DNA of 10,759 nucleotides from Faecalibacterium sp. GTDB lineage: Bacteria; Bacillota; Clostridia; Oscillospirales; Ruminococcaceae. The stretch covers positions 1-10,759 of the forward strand of contig JAFULE010000106.1 of the NCBI GenBank assembly GCA_017483235.1, read 5' to 3'. The translations under genes were made by a program, and so were the position numbers. Of this stretch, positions 1-6,389 are shown piece by piece. How positions within the stretch are numbered: position 1 is the first letter of the stretch; every line of letters starts with the position of its first letter. A model generated the notes under the pieces. That model did not search any database. It was given only the letters and a program-made list of their open reading frames with translations, and was not told the DNA's origin.

Positions 1-393
1 GAGGCTTACGACGAGGAGCATCTGGTCGACGCCAAGGGCAAGGAGGATGTGCGTGTTGTGATGCATCTGCATCCCGCGCTGGCTCCCTTCAAGTGCGCCG
101 TGCTGCCCCTGAGCAAAAAGCTGGGCCCCAAGGCGATGGAGATCCGCAACGAGCTGGCTAAGTACTTTATGGTGGACTACGACGACGCCGGTTCCATCGG
201 CAAGCGTTACCGCCGCGAGGACGAGATCGGCACCCCCTTCTGCATCACCGTGGACTTTGACACCGTGGGTGACGAGGCCAAGGGTATTGTGGCCGATAAC
301 TGTGTCACCGTTCGTGACCGCGACACCATGGAGCAGGTCCGTATGCCCATCAGCGAGCTGAAGAACTATATCGAAGAGAAGATTCAGTTCTGA
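1..393 (+). CDS. glyQS: Glycyl-tRNA synthetase, single-chain type, C-terminal part (5' end outside window)
   Basis: Frame 1 is open from the first base to the TGA at 391-393, giving the last 130 residues of the protein. The enzyme charges tRNA-Gly with glycine in the cytoplasm. What is visible is the class IIa anticodon-binding domain: RVVMHLHPALAPFKCAVLPL near the start, then the family block GSIGKRYRREDEIGTPFCIT, and the end block VTVRDRDTMEQVRMPISEL. These match the homodimeric (alpha2) GlyRS found in many Firmicutes, archaea and eukaryotes, not the alpha2beta2 GlyQ/GlyS form. The family catalytic motifs 1-3 lie upstream of the window and cannot be checked. A short insertion (about GDEAKGIVA) sits between the two conserved C-terminal blocks. 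The gene converges on the glycosyltransferase gene and ends 28 bases before a strong terminator hairpin. Any T-box leader would be upstream, out of view. Confidence 0.95.
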   Translation, partial: EAYDEEHLVDAKGKEDVRVVMHLHPALAPFKCAVLPLSKKLGPKAMEIRNELAKYFMVDYDDAGSIGKRYRREDEIGTPFCITVDFDTVGDEAKGIVADNCVTVRDRDTMEQVRMPISELKNYIEEKIQF

Positions 394-421
394 TTCCATC
401 CCCCACAATAGAAAGAAGCAG

Positions 422-458
422 AAAAACCGCTTGTCCTGTTACGGATAAGCGGTTTTTT
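422..458. terminator. Bidirectional intrinsic terminator between convergent genes
   Basis: AAAAACCGCTT at 422-432 pairs fully with AAGCGGTTTTT at 447-457. The stem continues inward through a G-T pair (433/446) and TCC/GGA (434-436/443-445), closing a 6-base loop at 437-442, for 15 pairs in all. On the plus strand it ends in TTTTTT (453-458), terminating glyQS 28 bases after its stop. On the minus strand the A-run at 422-426 becomes a T-run, so the same hairpin can terminate the glycosyltransferase transcript, whose stop is at 477-479. The folding is read by eye from the sequence. Confidence 0.9.
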
Positions 459-476
459 GCAATCAAGTGATTCTGA

Positions 477-2510
477 TTACTGTTTCAATAACTTCTGCAT
501 CAGCTTCCAGCAAAGGGACATGTGCGCGTCCAGCACAAAATCATGGATCTCTTTAATGGGTGCTGTGTCAAATTCCGGGGCCGATGGGCCGACCCATACA
601 GCAAAATGACGGATGCTTTGTTCGATTGTGTGTATCGTGCGGCCAATTTTTCCACAAGGAGGGAACAGCCTTTCCGGAATTGTGAGGATCAGCTGCATGA
701 CTTTATAAAATGCCCAGGCAAATAGCCGCATAGGTGCGGTTGCCTTCCAGGAGCGGGAAGAATAAATGGCTCGCGCCGTCTGACGCAATTCACATTCATA
801 GCGTTCCTGCTCCAATGCGCTGCGGTTATCATCCGGGTGCCAGAATAAACGGAATACATCCTGCATGGGCAGATTGCAGTAATATTGGGCCGTTTTATGG
901 AAGACCATTTCACGATAATGGTCGATATAATCCCGACGAGTAATGAAACTGTTGCTCTCGGCAGGCACCTTGTAAATACTGGTGGCCTTGTCGGTAACCG
1001 CAAAAGAAGTACGGCAAACCAGCCGCATCCACAAATCCCAGTCTTCCAGTGCATCCAGTTCCACGTCGAGCCCACCGCATTCCAAAGCGAGATCACGCCG
1101 GAACACGGCGGCTTGAATGGGGATTGGATTGGTCTTGAAAAAATAAGCCGGGCTAAGCTGGGTGTAACAGATGTTTTTCTTTTTGACAAAACGATAGTCG
1201 ACTGATTTGGCGTTTTCGCAGCTGCCTTTCACAGAGCCGGCAATGAATAAACCGCAGTTCGGGTTTTCCTCAATCAGGCATGCCATCACCTCAAAATGCT
1301 CGGCAAACAGGTAGTCGTCATCATCCAAAAAACAAACATATTCCGTTTCAGCTGCCTGAATGCCGGTGTTTCCGGCCACGCAGCGGCCAGCCTGTGTGCA
1401 CAGCGGCAGATACCGAAGATCAAGCCATTGGCTGGCAGCTTGTGTCACTTGTTGTGCCTGTGGGTGTTCGCCATCTTCAACAACAATTACCTGAAAATTT
1501 TTGTATGTCTGATTTCGCAGATTTTCCAAAGTCAGGGCAAGAACGTCCGGCCTTTGATACGTGCGGATCACAACGGTGAACCGGGGGGCGGTACGCGGCA
1601 ATCGATTTGGATAAAAGGCACCGGAACGGGCAAATTCATAATCCAACCCCAGAAAAGTCGGGGCAAAGCCACTGGGCTGAACCTGCTCGCGATAAAAACG
1701 TCGATAGGACTGCTTGCAGGGGTTGATCATCTGCAGCTGCTTGTGGAAAGGTTCCTGTACGCCGGCAAGTGTTTTCAGTGTTTCGGGATTGCGTTGTACC
1801 AGCTGATCCCATTCACGGATTTGTTCCTTTGTGCCGTACTTATAGCGCAAAACCAGATTGGAAGAGATGGAACCGGCAATCTGGGCGGGTTTGGCTTCGC
1901 CCGGTGTCTGGTAAGCATAATGCCAGGTACAGGCTGCAGGTACATACTTGATTTTATAGCCGGCCAGCCGGATGCGCCAGCTCAGCTCCACATCTTCACC
2001 ATACATAAAGATGCTTTCGTCAAAGCCGCCTGTCTTTTCAAGCACTGTGCGGCGTACAGCAAAGGCTGCACCGCTGGCCCAACTGGTTTCCATTGTGACG
2101 GGGTCGTAATACTTGGGGTGCTCATAAGGAAACTGGCGCATCTCGAAGGCGCCCCATTGCGCATCGCTGTCAGAAATGCATTCCTCCAGTCGTTGCAATG
2201 CGTCCGGAAAGATTTCGGTGTCAATGTTAAAAAAGACAACCATTTCACCGCAACCGGCTTGTGCGGCACGGTTGCTGGCTGTACCAAAGCCTTTGTTTTC
2301 TGTCTGAGGAAGAATTTCAAATGCAGAAAAAGTGGTTTGATATTGTTCTTTCAGCTGCTGCAGTACCGCAATGGTATCATCCGTGGAGGCATTGTCGGCA
2401 AAGTATAGCCCAATCTGCTGCTTATCGTAATTCAGCTGTGCCAATGCCTGTACGCAGTTGTTCAGCCATTTGGAAGAGTTATAGGCAGCAAAACAAAAGT
2501 CGAATGTCAT
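477..2510 (-). CDS. Two-domain family 2 glycosyltransferase
   Basis: The predicted protein has 677 residues and carries two GT2 (GT-A fold) domains. Domain 1 spans about residues 3-225: FAAYN near the start, ADNASTDDT (38-46), the DXD-position NID (95-97), and the WbbL/rhamnosyltransferase-like block GGFDESIFMYGEDVELSWRI (161-180). Domain 2 spans about 310-520: TVVIRTYQRPD (312-322), metal-binding DDDD (396-399) and EDWDLW (489-494). The C-terminal 100 residues include SRSWKATAPMR (585-595), a tail often seen on polysaccharide glycosyltransferases, then a hydrophobic or amphipathic stretch at 596-611. It probably adds two successive sugars to a surface polysaccharide or glycolipid, but donor and acceptor cannot be read. 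The ATG at 2510 is preferred: AAGGAG lies 10 bases upstream, and an ATG at 2564 would leave essentially no leader after the predicted promoter. It is a lone gene with no glycosylation neighbours in view, and its base composition is more mixed than the housekeeping genes. Confidence 0.88.
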   Translation of the reverse strand: MTFDFCFAAYNSSKWLNNCVQALAQLNYDKQQIGLYFADNASTDDTIAVLQQLKEQYQTTFSAFEILPQTENKGFGTASNRAAQAGCGEMVVFFNIDTEIFPDALQRLEECISDSDAQWGAFEMRQFPYEHPKYYDPVTMETSWASGAAFAVRRTVLEKTGGFDESIFMYGEDVELSWRIRLAGYKIKYVPAACTWHYAYQTPGEAKPAQIAGSISSNLVLRYKYGTKEQIREWDQLVQRNPETLKTLAGVQEPFHKQLQMINPCKQSYRRFYREQVQPSGFAPTFLGLDYEFARSGAFYPNRLPRTAPRFTVVIRTYQRPDVLALTLENLRNQTYKNFQVIVVEDGEHPQAQQVTQAASQWLDLRYLPLCTQAGRCVAGNTGIQAAETEYVCFLDDDDYLFAEHFEVMACLIEENPNCGLFIAGSVKGSCENAKSVDYRFVKKKNICYTQLSPAYFFKTNPIPIQAAVFRRDLALECGGLDVELDALEDWDLWMRLVCRTSFAVTDKATSIYKVPAESNSFITRRDYIDHYREMVFHKTAQYYCNLPMQDVFRLFWHPDDNRSALEQERYECELRQTARAIYSSRSWKATAPMRLFAWAFYKVMQLILTIPERLFPPCGKIGRTIHTIEQSIRHFAVWVGPSAPEFDTAPIKEIHDFVLDAHMSLCWKLMQKLLKQ

Positions 2511-2570
2511 GGATGAAAAGCTCCTTACGATCATAAATGTACGCCAAAGCTGTATGAGTGACACAATAAA

Positions 2571-2599
2571 ATTGTAATAGGGATAAACGATGAAGTCAA
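2571..2599 (-). promoter_or_regulatory. Sigma-A-type promoter for the glycosyltransferase gene
   Basis: Read on the minus strand, TTGACT (2599-2594) is separated by exactly 17 bases from TACAAT (2576-2571). Both boxes are one mismatch or fewer-than-two mismatches from the TTGACA/TATAAT consensus. Transcription would begin near 2564, leaving a leader of about 50 bases before the ATG at 2510. This geometry argues against the in-frame ATG at 2564 as the translation start. Confidence 0.75.
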
Positions 2600-2607
2600 G
2601 TTTGCAT

Positions 2608-2625
2608 TGTGCAGCATGTGTGCAG
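2608..2625. repeat. TGTGCAG direct repeat between divergent promoters (candidate operator)
   Basis: TGTGCAG occurs at 2608-2614 and again at 2619-2625, 11 bases start to start, about one turn of the helix. A third TGCA core lies just upstream at 2603-2606. The repeat sits between the -35 boxes of the two divergent promoters (2594-2599 minus, 2628-2633 plus), where a regulator could reach both. No regulator gene is nearby, and the binding role is inference. Confidence 0.35.
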
Positions 2626-2627
2626 AC

Positions 2628-2656
2628 TGGACGAAAATCGCAGAGTACGCTATACT
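2628..2656 (+). promoter_or_regulatory. Probable promoter for the M29 aminopeptidase gene
   Basis: TGGACG (2628-2633, four of six matches to TTGACA) lies 17 bases before TATACT (2651-2656, five of six matches to TATAAT). Transcription would start near 2663, giving a leader of about 34 bases before the ATG at 2697. It is weaker than the divergent minus-strand promoter. Confidence 0.5.
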
Positions 2657-2696
2657 ACTGCTATAAATGATGAAAACCGAAAGGAATTTTTGCGTT

Positions 2697-3932
2697 ATGA
2701 ATACTGCTTTGCTAAAAAAATACGCCGACTTTATCATCCGCGTCGGTGTAAACGTTCAGCCCGGCCAGACCCTGATCATCAACGGTGTGCTGGAAACCGC
2801 CCCTCTGACCCGCCTGTGCGTCAAGGCTGCCTTTGAAGCCGGTGCCCGGGATGTGCGTGTGGATTGGGCCGACGAAGCCTGCAGCCGCATCCGGATGGAG
2901 ATGGGCAGCGAGGAGGCCCTGTGCGATGTAAAGCCTTACGTGCTGCGCAGCTATCTGGACTTTGCCGAGAGCGAGGGCGGTGTGTGCGTACTGCATCTGC
3001 TGGCCGATGATCCCGAGGTGTATGCCGGTCTGGATGCTGCCAAGATCAACCGGGTGGGGCTGGCCCGCCGCACCGCGCTCAAGCCCTGGCGTGTGTACAC
3101 GATGAACGATAAGGTGCAGTGGTGCATTGCCGCCATGCCCAGCGAGTCGTGGGCCAAGCTGATCTTCCCCGAACTGCCTGCACAGGAAGCCATCGAAAAA
3201 CTGTGGGCCGCTATTTTTGATGTCTGCCGTGTCACCGGCGGTGATCCGGTAGGGGAATGGCGTGCCCATCTGGACAAGCTGGTGGATCTGAAGGACAAAA
3301 TGAACGCATACGATTTCGAATCGGTGCATTTTACCAGCAGCAACGGCACCGACCTGACCATCGGGCTGGCCGACGGCGCTGTGTGGGAGTCTGCCTGCAG
3401 CACCGACGATCGCGGCACCGTATTCCTGCCCAACATCCCCACCGAAGAGGTGTTCATAGCCCCCCATAAGGACAAGGTGAACGGTATTGTATACGGCACC
3501 AAGCCTTATGCCTACAACGGCCAACTGATCAAGGATTTCTGGGTGCGCTTTGAAAACGGCAGGGTTGTCGAGCATGGCGCGGCCGAAAACGCTGCCCTGC
3601 TGGGCGAACTGCTGGACACCGACGAAGGTGCCCGCGGCATTGGCGAAGTGGCGCTGGTGCCTGCCAGCAGCCCCATCAACCGCATCGGCTTGCTGTTCTA
3701 CAACACCCTGTTTGACGAAAATGCGGCCTGCCATATCGCCTTTGGTGCCAGCTATCCCGGCACCTGCGTGGGCGGTAAAGAGATGACGGAAGAGCAGCTG
3801 CTGGCCCACGGCATGAACCAGTCGGCCATCCACGAGGATGTGATGGTGGGTGCCGAGGATACCTGCATCACCGGCCTGACCCGCGACGGCCGCACCGTGC
3901 AGATTTTCGAGGGCGGCGAATGGGTGCTGTGA
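2697..3932 (+). CDS. M29-family metallo-aminopeptidase (AmpS/PepS-like)
   Basis: The protein has 411 residues, the usual size for family M29, which removes N-terminal amino acids from peptides using two metal ions in the cytoplasm. The N-terminus (KKYADFIIRVGVNVQPGQTL) is the standard opening of the family. Residues at the positions of the known metal ligands and active site are present: E250 (IPTEE), E317 (GIGEVAL), H346 (ACHIAFG), Y353 (SYPG), H379 and D381 (AIHEDVMVG). The spacing agrees with the Thermus and Staphylococcus enzymes as I recall them. The ATG at 2697 is chosen because AAAGGAA lies at 2680-2686 and homology begins there. ATGs at 2667 and 2670 in the same frame fall almost on the predicted transcription start. 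The gene appears monocistronic, but no clear terminator separates it from the rimP promoter 33 bases after its stop. Confidence 0.92.
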   Translation: MNTALLKKYADFIIRVGVNVQPGQTLIINGVLETAPLTRLCVKAAFEAGARDVRVDWADEACSRIRMEMGSEEALCDVKPYVLRSYLDFAESEGGVCVLHLLADDPEVYAGLDAAKINRVGLARRTALKPWRVYTMNDKVQWCIAAMPSESWAKLIFPELPAQEAIEKLWAAIFDVCRVTGGDPVGEWRAHLDKLVDLKDKMNAYDFESVHFTSSNGTDLTIGLADGAVWESACSTDDRGTVFLPNIPTEEVFIAPHKDKVNGIVYGTKPYAYNGQLIKDFWVRFENGRVVEHGAAENAALLGELLDTDEGARGIGEVALVPASSPINRIGLLFYNTLFDENAACHIAFGASYPGTCVGGKEMTEEQLLAHGMNQSAIHEDVMVGAEDTCITGLTRDGRTVQIFEGGEWVL

Positions 3933-3964
3933 AGGCGTGCTGCTAACTTTTTAACTGCGAAGTC

Positions 3965-3993
3965 TTGCATTTTATAAAAAGATATGGTATAGT
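3965..3993 (+). promoter_or_regulatory. Extended -10 promoter of the rimP-nusA-infB operon
   Basis: TTGCAT (3965-3970) is followed after 17 bases by TATAGT (3988-3993). A TGG immediately before the -10 box gives an extended -10 (TGN) element that compensates for the imperfect -35. The surroundings are markedly AT-rich compared with the genes. Predicted transcription starts near 4000, about 20 bases before the leader hairpin. A TATATT at 3993-3998 is an overlapping alternative -10. Confidence 0.7.
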
Positions 3994-4020
3994 ATATTAG
4001 TACGTTAATAAACCAAATGG

Positions 4021-4048
4021 AAAGTGGGCCGCAAGGTCCGCTTTTCTT
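4021..4048 (+). promoter_or_regulatory. Terminator-like hairpin in the rimP operon leader (candidate NusA-responsive attenuator)
   Basis: AAAGTGGGCC (4021-4030) pairs with GGTCCGCTTT (4035-4044) through ten pairs, two of them G-T, closed by a GCAA (GNRA) tetraloop. A T-rich tract (TTTTCTTGTTTAT) follows. It lies between the predicted transcription start and the rimP Shine-Dalgarno at 4057-4061, so it can act only on the operon itself. In Bacillus subtilis the corresponding leader is reported to carry a NusA-dependent terminator by which NusA limits its own synthesis. The same role here is inferred from position and shape. The interrupted T-tract would suit a terminator that needs NusA. Confidence 0.6.
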
Positions 4049-4068
4049 GTTTATCTGGAGGTTTTTGC

Positions 4069-4557
4069 ATGGCAAACAGGGCAGGCGGAAGCACTGTGCA
4101 GCGGGTAGAAGCGCTGGTTCGCCCCGTAGTCGAGCAGATGAATCTGCGGCTGTGGGATGTTGTGTTTGAAAAGGAAGGGCCGGATTGGTACCTGCGCATT
4201 CTGGTGGATAAGCCGGACGGCACCATGGATACCGATACCTGTGCGGATCTGTCCCATGCCATCGATCCCATTCTGGACGAAGCCGACCCCATCAGCCAGA
4301 GCTACTATCTGGAAGTGGGCAGCCCCGGCCTTGGCCGTAAGATCAGCCGTGCCGAGCATTACGACGCGGTGGTGGGCCAGAAGATCGCCGTCAAGCTGTT
4401 CCGCCCCGATGCTTCGGGCCGCCGCGAATTCAGCGGTGTGCTGCAAAGCCGCGAAGGCAGCACCGTCACGGTGCTGTGCGACGGGCAGGCAGTAAGCTTT
4501 GAAACCTCTGCAGCTTCCCGCGTGAAGCTGTGCGACGACGAGGACCTGTTCGGCTGA
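4069..4557 (+). CDS. rimP: Ribosome maturation factor RimP
   Basis: RimP (162 residues) binds the 30S subunit and helps its late assembly. The N-terminal domain (about 8-82) carries the family pattern LVDKPDG (45-51), then DTDTCADLSHAIDPILDE (54-71) and DPI (73-75), ending in YYLEVGSPGLGRKI (79-92), the RimP signature usually written LEVSSPGLDRPL. The C-terminal SH3-like domain (about 95-158) includes GQKIAVKL and FSGVL. The ATG at 4069 has GGAGG at 4057-4061, 7 bases upstream. The in-frame GTG at 4024 is rejected because it lies inside the leader hairpin. It is the first gene of the operon, 50 bases before nusA, the order found throughout Firmicutes. Confidence 0.95.
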   Translation: MANRAGGSTVQRVEALVRPVVEQMNLRLWDVVFEKEGPDWYLRILVDKPDGTMDTDTCADLSHAIDPILDEADPISQSYYLEVGSPGLGRKISRAEHYDAVVGQKIAVKLFRPDASGRREFSGVLQSREGSTVTVLCDGQAVSFETSAASRVKLCDDEDLFG

Positions 4558-4607
4558 GCCGGACTTTACCATACAAAGGATACAACAGTACAGGAGGAAA
4601 AAGAAAA

Positions 4608-5696
4608 ATGGCAAGCAACAACGAATTTTTCGAAGCTCTGGCAATGCTCGGCAGCGAGCGTGGTCTGGATCCGGAATATCTGCTGGAAAAGATCAAGGCT
4701 GCGATCGTGATCGCGGTCAAGAAGAACTACGAAGTGGAAGAGGATAACGTTCTGGTCGAAATCGACCCCGAAAAGGGCAAGTTCGGTGTTTCGCTGGTGC
4801 GCGACATCGTCGAGGATGATATGGTCGAAAACGACCGCACTCAGGTGGCTGTTTCGGATGCCCAGCAGGTGCGCAAGAGCTACAAAGTGGGTCAGCGTAT
4901 GGTCACTACCCTGAAGACCAAAGAGTTTGGCCGCATTGCCGCCCAGACTGCCAAGCACGTCATCCGTCAGGGCATCCGCGAGGCCGAGCGCAATCAGCAG
5001 CTGAGCGAGATGCAGTCCAAGAGCCACGAGATCATTCTGGGTACCGTTACCCATGTGGATCCCGAAAAGGGCATTGTCAGCCTGAATCTGGGCAAGGGCG
5101 GCGACGCCATTCTGCCCCGCAACGAGCAGGTGGCCGGCGAAACCTACACCGAAGGCCAGCAGCTGCAGGTCTACGTGGTGGATGTGGTGCCCGGCGACCG
5201 CGGCCCCCGCATCATGATCAGCCGCACCCATCCCGGCCTTGTCAAGCGCCTGTTCGAGATGGAAGTGCCCGAAATCTACAACGGCACCGTTGAGATCAAG
5301 GCCATCAGCCGCGAGGCCGGCGCACGCACCAAGATGGCGGTCTGGTCCAGCGACGCCAACGTCAACCCTGTGTCGGCCTGCATCGGCAACTACGGCAGCC
5401 GTGTGGCCGCTGTGGTCGAAAAGCTGGGCGGTGAAAAGATCGACATCGTCAAGTGGAGCGAGGACGTCAGCGAGTTTATCTCGGCTGCCCTCAGCCCCGC
5501 CAAGGTGGTCAAGGTCGAGCTGCTACCCGGCGAAACCCGCAGCTGCAAGGTCACCGTGCCCGATCATCAGCTGAGTCTGGCCATCGGCAACAAGGGCCAG
5601 AATGCCCGCCTGTGCGCCCGCTTGACCGGCTATAATATTGATATCCGCCCCGAAAGCGGTTACTACGGCGAAGACGACGACAGCGTGCAGAACTAA
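4608..5696 (+). CDS. nusA: Transcription termination/antitermination factor NusA
   Basis: NusA (362 residues) binds RNA polymerase and nascent RNA, promotes pausing and intrinsic termination, and takes part in antitermination. Domains in order: polymerase-binding N-domain (1-125, with FFEALAMLGSERGLDPEYLL near the start), S1 domain (about 140-205), linker block RTHPGLVKRLFEMEVPEIY (206-224), KH1 (about 228-300, GxxG loop GNYG at 260-263) and KH2 (about 300-350, loop GNKG at 327-330). There is no acidic-repeat tail of the E. coli type, as usual in Firmicutes (B. subtilis NusA is about 370 residues). The ATG at 4608 has AGGAGG at 4592-4597. KH1 departs slightly from the usual DPVGACVG..GSRV: here it reads NPVSACIGNYGSRV. 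It may regulate its own operon through the leader hairpin at 4021-4048. Confidence 0.97.
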   Translation: MASNNEFFEALAMLGSERGLDPEYLLEKIKAAIVIAVKKNYEVEEDNVLVEIDPEKGKFGVSLVRDIVEDDMVENDRTQVAVSDAQQVRKSYKVGQRMVTTLKTKEFGRIAAQTAKHVIRQGIREAERNQQLSEMQSKSHEIILGTVTHVDPEKGIVSLNLGKGGDAILPRNEQVAGETYTEGQQLQVYVVDVVPGDRGPRIMISRTHPGLVKRLFEMEVPEIYNGTVEIKAISREAGARTKMAVWSSDANVNPVSACIGNYGSRVAAVVEKLGGEKIDIVKWSEDVSEFISAALSPAKVVKVELLPGETRSCKVTVPDHQLSLAIGNKGQNARLCARLTGYNIDIRPESGYYGEDDDSVQN

Positions 5697-5727
5697 ACCG
5701 CAGCCCTTGTAAAGGAGATGACCGCAG

Positions 5728-6009
5728 ATGGTGCAGAAAAAGATCCCGATGCGGCGCTGCGTCGGCTGCATGGAATCCAAACCCAAAAAACAGCTGGTTC
5801 GTGTGGTAAAAAATGCCGCCGGTGAGATCAGCATGGATCTGGTGGGCAAAAAGCCCGGCCGTGGGGCCTATGTGTGCCCCGATGCGGCCTGCCTGGCCAA
5901 GGCACAAAAGAAAAAGGCGCTGGAGCGCGCCTTTGAAACCGCCATTCCCGATGAGGTGTACGCTGCGCTTACCGCCCAGCTGGCCGCCTCGCAGGAAGGA
6001 GGGAACTGA
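5728..6009 (+). CDS. rnpM: RNase P modulator RnpM (YlxR, DUF448 family)
   Basis: This is a small basic protein of 93 residues. The YlxR pattern is clear: MRRCVGCMESKPKKQLVRVV (8-27) and GRGAYVC (44-50). Four cysteines (11, 14, 50, 55) are arranged as two pairs, which could bind a metal in this copy. The family was renamed RnpM after work showing that it binds and modulates RNase P RNA in B. subtilis; before that it was known only as a predicted RNA-binding protein. AAAGGAG at 5711-5717 lies 10 bases before the ATG. It is placed between nusA (31-base gap) and ylxQ (2-base gap), its conserved location. Confidence 0.93.
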   Translation: MVQKKIPMRRCVGCMESKPKKQLVRVVKNAAGEISMDLVGKKPGRGAYVCPDAACLAKAQKKKALERAFETAIPDEVYAALTAQLAASQEGGN

Positions 6010-6011
6010 CG

Positions 6012-6389
6012 GTGCCCAACAAAAAAGCAAAACCCGCAAAGCCCCAGCTGCCCCCCGAAGAAGCCCTGTACCAGACCCTTTCGCTCTGCCGCAAGGCCGG
6101 CAAGCTGGTCACCGGCTTCGACGCAGTGGAAGAAGCTGTGATCAAAGGCAAGGCCTGGCTGGTGCTTACCGCCGCCGATGCCAGCCCCAAAACGGTGGCC
6201 CGCATGCAGCAGTCGGTGGGCGATCTGGTGGATGTGCTGCCCATGCCTCTTACCCAGGCACAGCTGGCGGCCGTCAGCCGCAAGCCGGTGGCGGTGTATG
6301 CCGTTATCGACCGCAATCTGGGTGCTTTGTGCTATCAAAAGCTTGAACAGTGCCAAAACCTCAAGAATAAGGAGGAAATCAGCGAATGA
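6012..6389 (+). CDS. ylxQ: YlxQ-type L7Ae/L30e-family RNA-binding protein
   Basis: A 125-residue protein starting with GTG. AAGGAGGG at 5996-6003, inside the end of rnpM, supports this start with 8-base spacing. The L7Ae/L30e/Gadd45 fold is shown by LSLCRKAGKLVTGFDAVEEA (23-42) and WLVLTAADASPKT (49-61), the region that contacts kink-turn RNA in the family, followed by a strand near PVAVYAVID (92-100). A Lys/Pro-rich stretch of about 15 residues precedes the domain. The precise role is not settled: it is a ribosome- or kink-turn-associated RNA-binding protein encoded next to RnpM. Its TGA overlaps the infB ATG (ATGA at 6386-6389), so the two are probably translationally coupled. Confidence 0.9.
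   Translation: MPNKKAKPAKPQLPPEEALYQTLSLCRKAGKLVTGFDAVEEAVIKGKAWLVLTAADASPKTVARMQQSVGDLVDVLPMPLTQAQLAAVSRKPVAVYAVIDRNLGALCYQKLEQCQNLKNKEEISE

Noticed and set aside
1296..2408. Plus-strand open frame of 370 codons opposite the glycosyltransferase.
   Set aside because: It is antisense to a gene with two clear GT2 domains, with no ribosome binding site and no recognisable domain.
2511..2564. Longer glycosyltransferase starting at ATG 2564 or 2534.
   Set aside because: The predicted transcription start is near 2564, AAGGAG points to the ATG at 2510, and GT2 homology begins directly after that ATG.
2712..3833. Minus-strand open frame of 373 codons opposite the M29 peptidase.
   Set aside because: It is a shadow of the plus-strand gene, whose family motifs and ligand residues are all present. 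The reverse translation resembles no family.
3933..3965. Possible terminator around the TTTTT run at 3948-3952.
   Set aside because: The bases on either side (CTAAC and AACTG) form a direct-repeat-like pattern, not an inverted repeat, so no stem can form.
4024..4068. Upstream GTG start for rimP.
   Set aside because: It lies within the leader hairpin stem and has no Shine-Dalgarno, while the ATG at 4069 has a well-spaced GGAGG and matches the family start.
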